Below the pieces are notes generated by a model that saw only the letters and a program-made list of their open reading frames with translations, was not told the DNA's origin and ran no database searches. DNA of 7,049 nt from Methylococcaceae bacterium UBA7658 (GTDB taxonomy: Bacteria; Pseudomonadota; Gammaproteobacteria; Methylococcales; Methylomonadaceae), in assembly GCA_002483425.1 (NCBI GenBank), contig DLHW01000025.1, forward strand, positions 1 to 7,049. The letters run 5' to 3'. Both the position numbers and the translations under genes were made by a program. Numbering within the stretch: position 1 is the stretch's first letter; each line of letters opens with the position of its first letter. Of this stretch, positions 4,786 through 7,049 are shown one piece after another.

Positions 4786-7049
4786 ATGGAAATGGCCAAC
4801 GAGAAACAACTGCATCGTTCAGACATCGTAAAAGAGTGCGGCATTAGCTTCTATGAAAGAGGCAAGCGATACTATGCGGACGGCGCGGTCATCCAATGTA
4901 AGGTGACCAGCGAAGGCGCGTTATTCACCCAGTTGAACGCCGCTGTCGAAGGCAGCGCCAATACCCCTTATAAACAAAACATCCGCATTACCTGGCGGCC
5001 TAACTTCCAGTCCCCCGAAATCGAAGGCAGTTGTTCTTGTCCGATTGGCTACAACTGCAAACATGTCGCCGCCGTGTGTCTTGCCTATCAAGACGGCAAC
5101 CAGGAAGGCGCGCGCAAGCGGCAAGAATCGAGCTGTCTCGAATGGTTGGATAGCCTGAATAATCTGAACAATAAAGGCCAATCCGTAAATCCGGACAATA
5201 CAAATGAATTTATCGCCTATATCCTTCGTCCGGCAAAAAACAACGAACTGACGGTCGATTTGGTGGTCACCAAGGAAAAAAAATACGGCGGCTTAAGCAA
5301 AGGCCGTAAAACCAGCCTGCAAAACTTGCGCTATAGTTTTTCGCATTACGGTTACGTCTGCCCGGAAGATAGCGAACTTGCCAAAATCATTGTTGCGTTG
5401 GATAGCTCGTTCAGTGCGGAACCCTTATTTACCGGCTCCTTGGGTGGTATTGCGCTGGCGAAGCTTCTAAAAACAGGCCGCCTGTTCTGGCAGAGTGTCG
5501 AAACGCCGCCGTTAAGTCCGGGCTTAGACCGGGATTTGTGTTTCGAGTGGCGGCTTAACTCGCAAGGTAATTATCAATTGCATACGTCGATAGAACCGGC
5601 AGCGTTGCCGGTTTTGACCGATCCTCCGTATTATCTCGACCCGCAAGAAGGCACGGTCGGCCGATTTGCCGCAGCCAGCCTGAACTATCGCCAACTCAAG
5701 GCCATTTTTGCCGCGCCGCCGGTGCCGGAAAAAGTTGCCGGGGAATTCAGTTACCGGCTGACGGTAGAGCATCCGGAGCTCTCGTTACCGTCGCCCCAGA
5801 AGCTCGACTTGAAGGAAATCGACGAAACCGGACCTATTCCGCACCTGATACTCTACGGCGAACAGAGTAATGCGCGCCAATACGTTCATTTTATGGCGGT
5901 CAATTTCAAATATGCGGGGTGGTTGCTGCCGGGCAACGAAGCAAGAGACTATAGCGTTATTAATACGCCGCAAGGCTTAGTGAAGATAAAACGCGCTCAG
6001 GAAACCGAAAAGAAAGCTGTTTCAAGGTTAACGTCGTTGGGGTTTACGCCAGCGCCCATGACGGAGTCGACCGGAAAAGAGCTTATCCTGGGCAGTTACG
6101 CTAAATCGTCCATCGAGAGCGCCGGACGTTGGGGACAGTTTCTCGAAGCCGTAGTGCCGGAACTGGAGCAAGACGGCTGGCAGGTCGAATTCCGCGACAG
6201 CTTCTTGCTGAATTTTCAAAGCGTGGACAACTGGGATGCGGAGATCAGCGACAGTCAGAACGACTGGTTTGAAATGCGCTTTAATATCCAGGTAGAAGGC
6301 CAGTCTATGCCTTTGCTGCCGCTTATCATGCCGGTTTTGGAGAATTACGACCTGAATAACCTGCCGGAATTGCTTAATATTCCGGCAGGCGATTACCGTT
6401 ATCTCACCGTGCCCAGCGACAAAATTAAACCCTTCCTGGCGATTTTGCTGGAATTGTTCGGCGGCAGTTCTTTGGATAGGAACGGCTCGTTAAAAATATC
6501 CCGGTTTAACGCCGCCAGCTTGGCGGAAATGGAAAGCCACAGTTACGGGCTGTTTTCCATCAAAGGCGGCGAGGAACTTAAAAAATTGGCGCAAAAACTC
6601 CACGACTTCAAAGGTATTGGAGATGTTCCCGTTCCTGAAACCCTGCAAGCCACTTTACGGGAATACCAAAAACTCGGCTTAAACTGGTTACAGTTTTTGC
6701 GGGAATACGGCTTCGCCGGTATTCTCGCCGACGACATGGGTTTAGGTAAAACCGTGCAAACGCTGGCTCATCTACTGCTGGAAAAACAAAGCGGGCGGAT
6801 GAAAGAACCTAGCCTGATTATCGCCCCGACCAGCCTGCTCAGCAACTGGCGGCGCGAATCGGAGCGTTTCACGCCCGGTCTGAACATGTTGATTTTGCAG
6901 GGTACGGAACGTAAACAACTGTTTTATAAAATGCGGGATTACGATGTCATCATGACGACCTATCCTTTACTGCCCCGCGACGAAGAAACCCTGCTGGAAC
7001 ATCAATACCATTTCCTAATTCTGGATGAAGCCCAAATCATCAAGAATCC
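4786..7049 (+). CDS. SWIM zinc-finger SNF2-family DEAD/DEAH-type helicase, 3'-truncated by the window
   Basis: The frame is open from ATG 4786 to the window end with no stop. A second in-frame ATG at 4792 (Met-Ala-Asn-Glu-Lys) is equally likely, as neither has a clear ribosome site. Numbering from 4792: a SWIM zinc finger with C81-x-C83-x5-C89-x-H91 (CSCPIGYNCKH), a long middle region (about 100-600) fitting the bacterial SNF2-helicase-associated region, and then the start of the ATPase. The ATPase shows LREYQ (622-626), Walker A DMGLGKT (648-654), motif Ia APTSLLSNW (about 678-686) and the Walker B box DEAQ (745-748). The window ends a few residues later, so motifs III-VI and the second RecA lobe are missing. 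SNF2 proteins are dsDNA-translocating ATPases that remodel protein-DNA complexes or RNA polymerase. SWIM fingers are thought to bind nucleic acid or protein. The cellular role of this bacterial type is poorly known. Confidence 0.95.
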   Translation, partial: MEMANEKQLHRSDIVKECGISFYERGKRYYADGAVIQCKVTSEGALFTQLNAAVEGSANTPYKQNIRITWRPNFQSPEIEGSCSCPIGYNCKHVAAVCLAYQDGNQEGARKRQESSCLEWLDSLNNLNNKGQSVNPDNTNEFIAYILRPAKNNELTVDLVVTKEKKYGGLSKGRKTSLQNLRYSFSHYGYVCPEDSELAKIIVALDSSFSAEPLFTGSLGGIALAKLLKTGRLFWQSVETPPLSPGLDRDLCFEWRLNSQGNYQLHTSIEPAALPVLTDPPYYLDPQEGTVGRFAAASLNYRQLKAIFAAPPVPEKVAGEFSYRLTVEHPELSLPSPQKLDLKEIDETGPIPHLILYGEQSNARQYVHFMAVNFKYAGWLLPGNEARDYSVINTPQGLVKIKRAQETEKKAVSRLTSLGFTPAPMTESTGKELILGSYAKSSIESAGRWGQFLEAVVPELEQDGWQVEFRDSFLLNFQSVDNWDAEISDSQNDWFEMRFNIQVEGQSMPLLPLIMPVLENYDLNNLPELLNIPAGDYRYLTVPSDKIKPFLAILLELFGGSSLDRNGSLKISRFNAASLAEMESHSYGLFSIKGGEELKKLAQKLHDFKGIGDVPVPETLQATLREYQKLGLNWLQFLREYGFAGILADDMGLGKTVQTLAHLLLEKQSGRMKEPSLIIAPTSLLSNWRRESERFTPGLNMLILQGTERKQLFYKMRDYDVIMTTYPLLPRDEETLLEHQYHFLILDEAQIIKN

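Noticed and set aside
4684..4815. N-terminal extension of the SCO/peroxidase gene to the ATG at 4815
   Set aside because: It would overlap the start of the divergent helicase gene and place 44 residues before the export signal. The 4683 start puts the signal at the N-terminus.
1..7049. Search for CRISPR array, tRNA, rRNA, toxin-antitoxin pair or phage genes
   Set aside because: No regularly spaced repeats, tRNA-like cloverleaf or recognisable genes of these kinds were seen.

Overview
The window looks like chromosomal DNA of a gammaproteobacterium. The RhlE fragment is very close to the enterobacterial protein, GC content is moderate in the genes and low between them, and an exported SCO/di-heme peroxidase fusion sits beside a small secreted protein. 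That pairing recalls the copper-responsive loci of Methylococcales methanotrophs. The methanotroph assignment is inference; no diagnostic methane or methanol gene is present.

Layout. (1) 1-948, + strand: the 3' part of rhlE, a DEAD-box RNA helicase. Its C-terminal tail is cut by an insertion sequence that supplies the last 17 codons and the stop. (2) 895-1631: a decayed IS1-family element of 737 bp with 24-bp terminal inverted repeats (20/24 matches). Its insA/insB transposase is a pseudogene with stops and frameshifts, but it keeps the IS1 A6C frameshift site. (3) 1632-1831: AT-rich spacer with a rho-independent terminator facing left. (4) 1832-2449, - strand: a secreted protein of 205 residues with no function I can name. 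(5) 2450-2766: a 317-bp spacer holding the leader of that gene, a weak 31-codon ORF and a perfect 11-bp hairpin over the next gene's stop codon. (6) 2767-4683, - strand: an exported 638-residue fusion of an SCO1/SenC thioredoxin-fold domain and a di-heme cytochrome c peroxidase/MauG domain. (7) 4684-4785: a short divergent promoter region with a 12-bp palindrome. (8) 4786-7049, + strand: the 5' part of a SWIM zinc-finger SNF2-type helicase that runs off the window just after its DEAQ box.

How the parts may work together. The two exported proteins on the - strand are the likely functional unit: a redox/metal-handling periplasmic or surface enzyme followed by a small secreted protein. They probably have separate promoters, since 317 bp lies between them. 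The RNA helicase and the SNF2 helicase flank this pair on the opposite strand and show no evident functional link to it.
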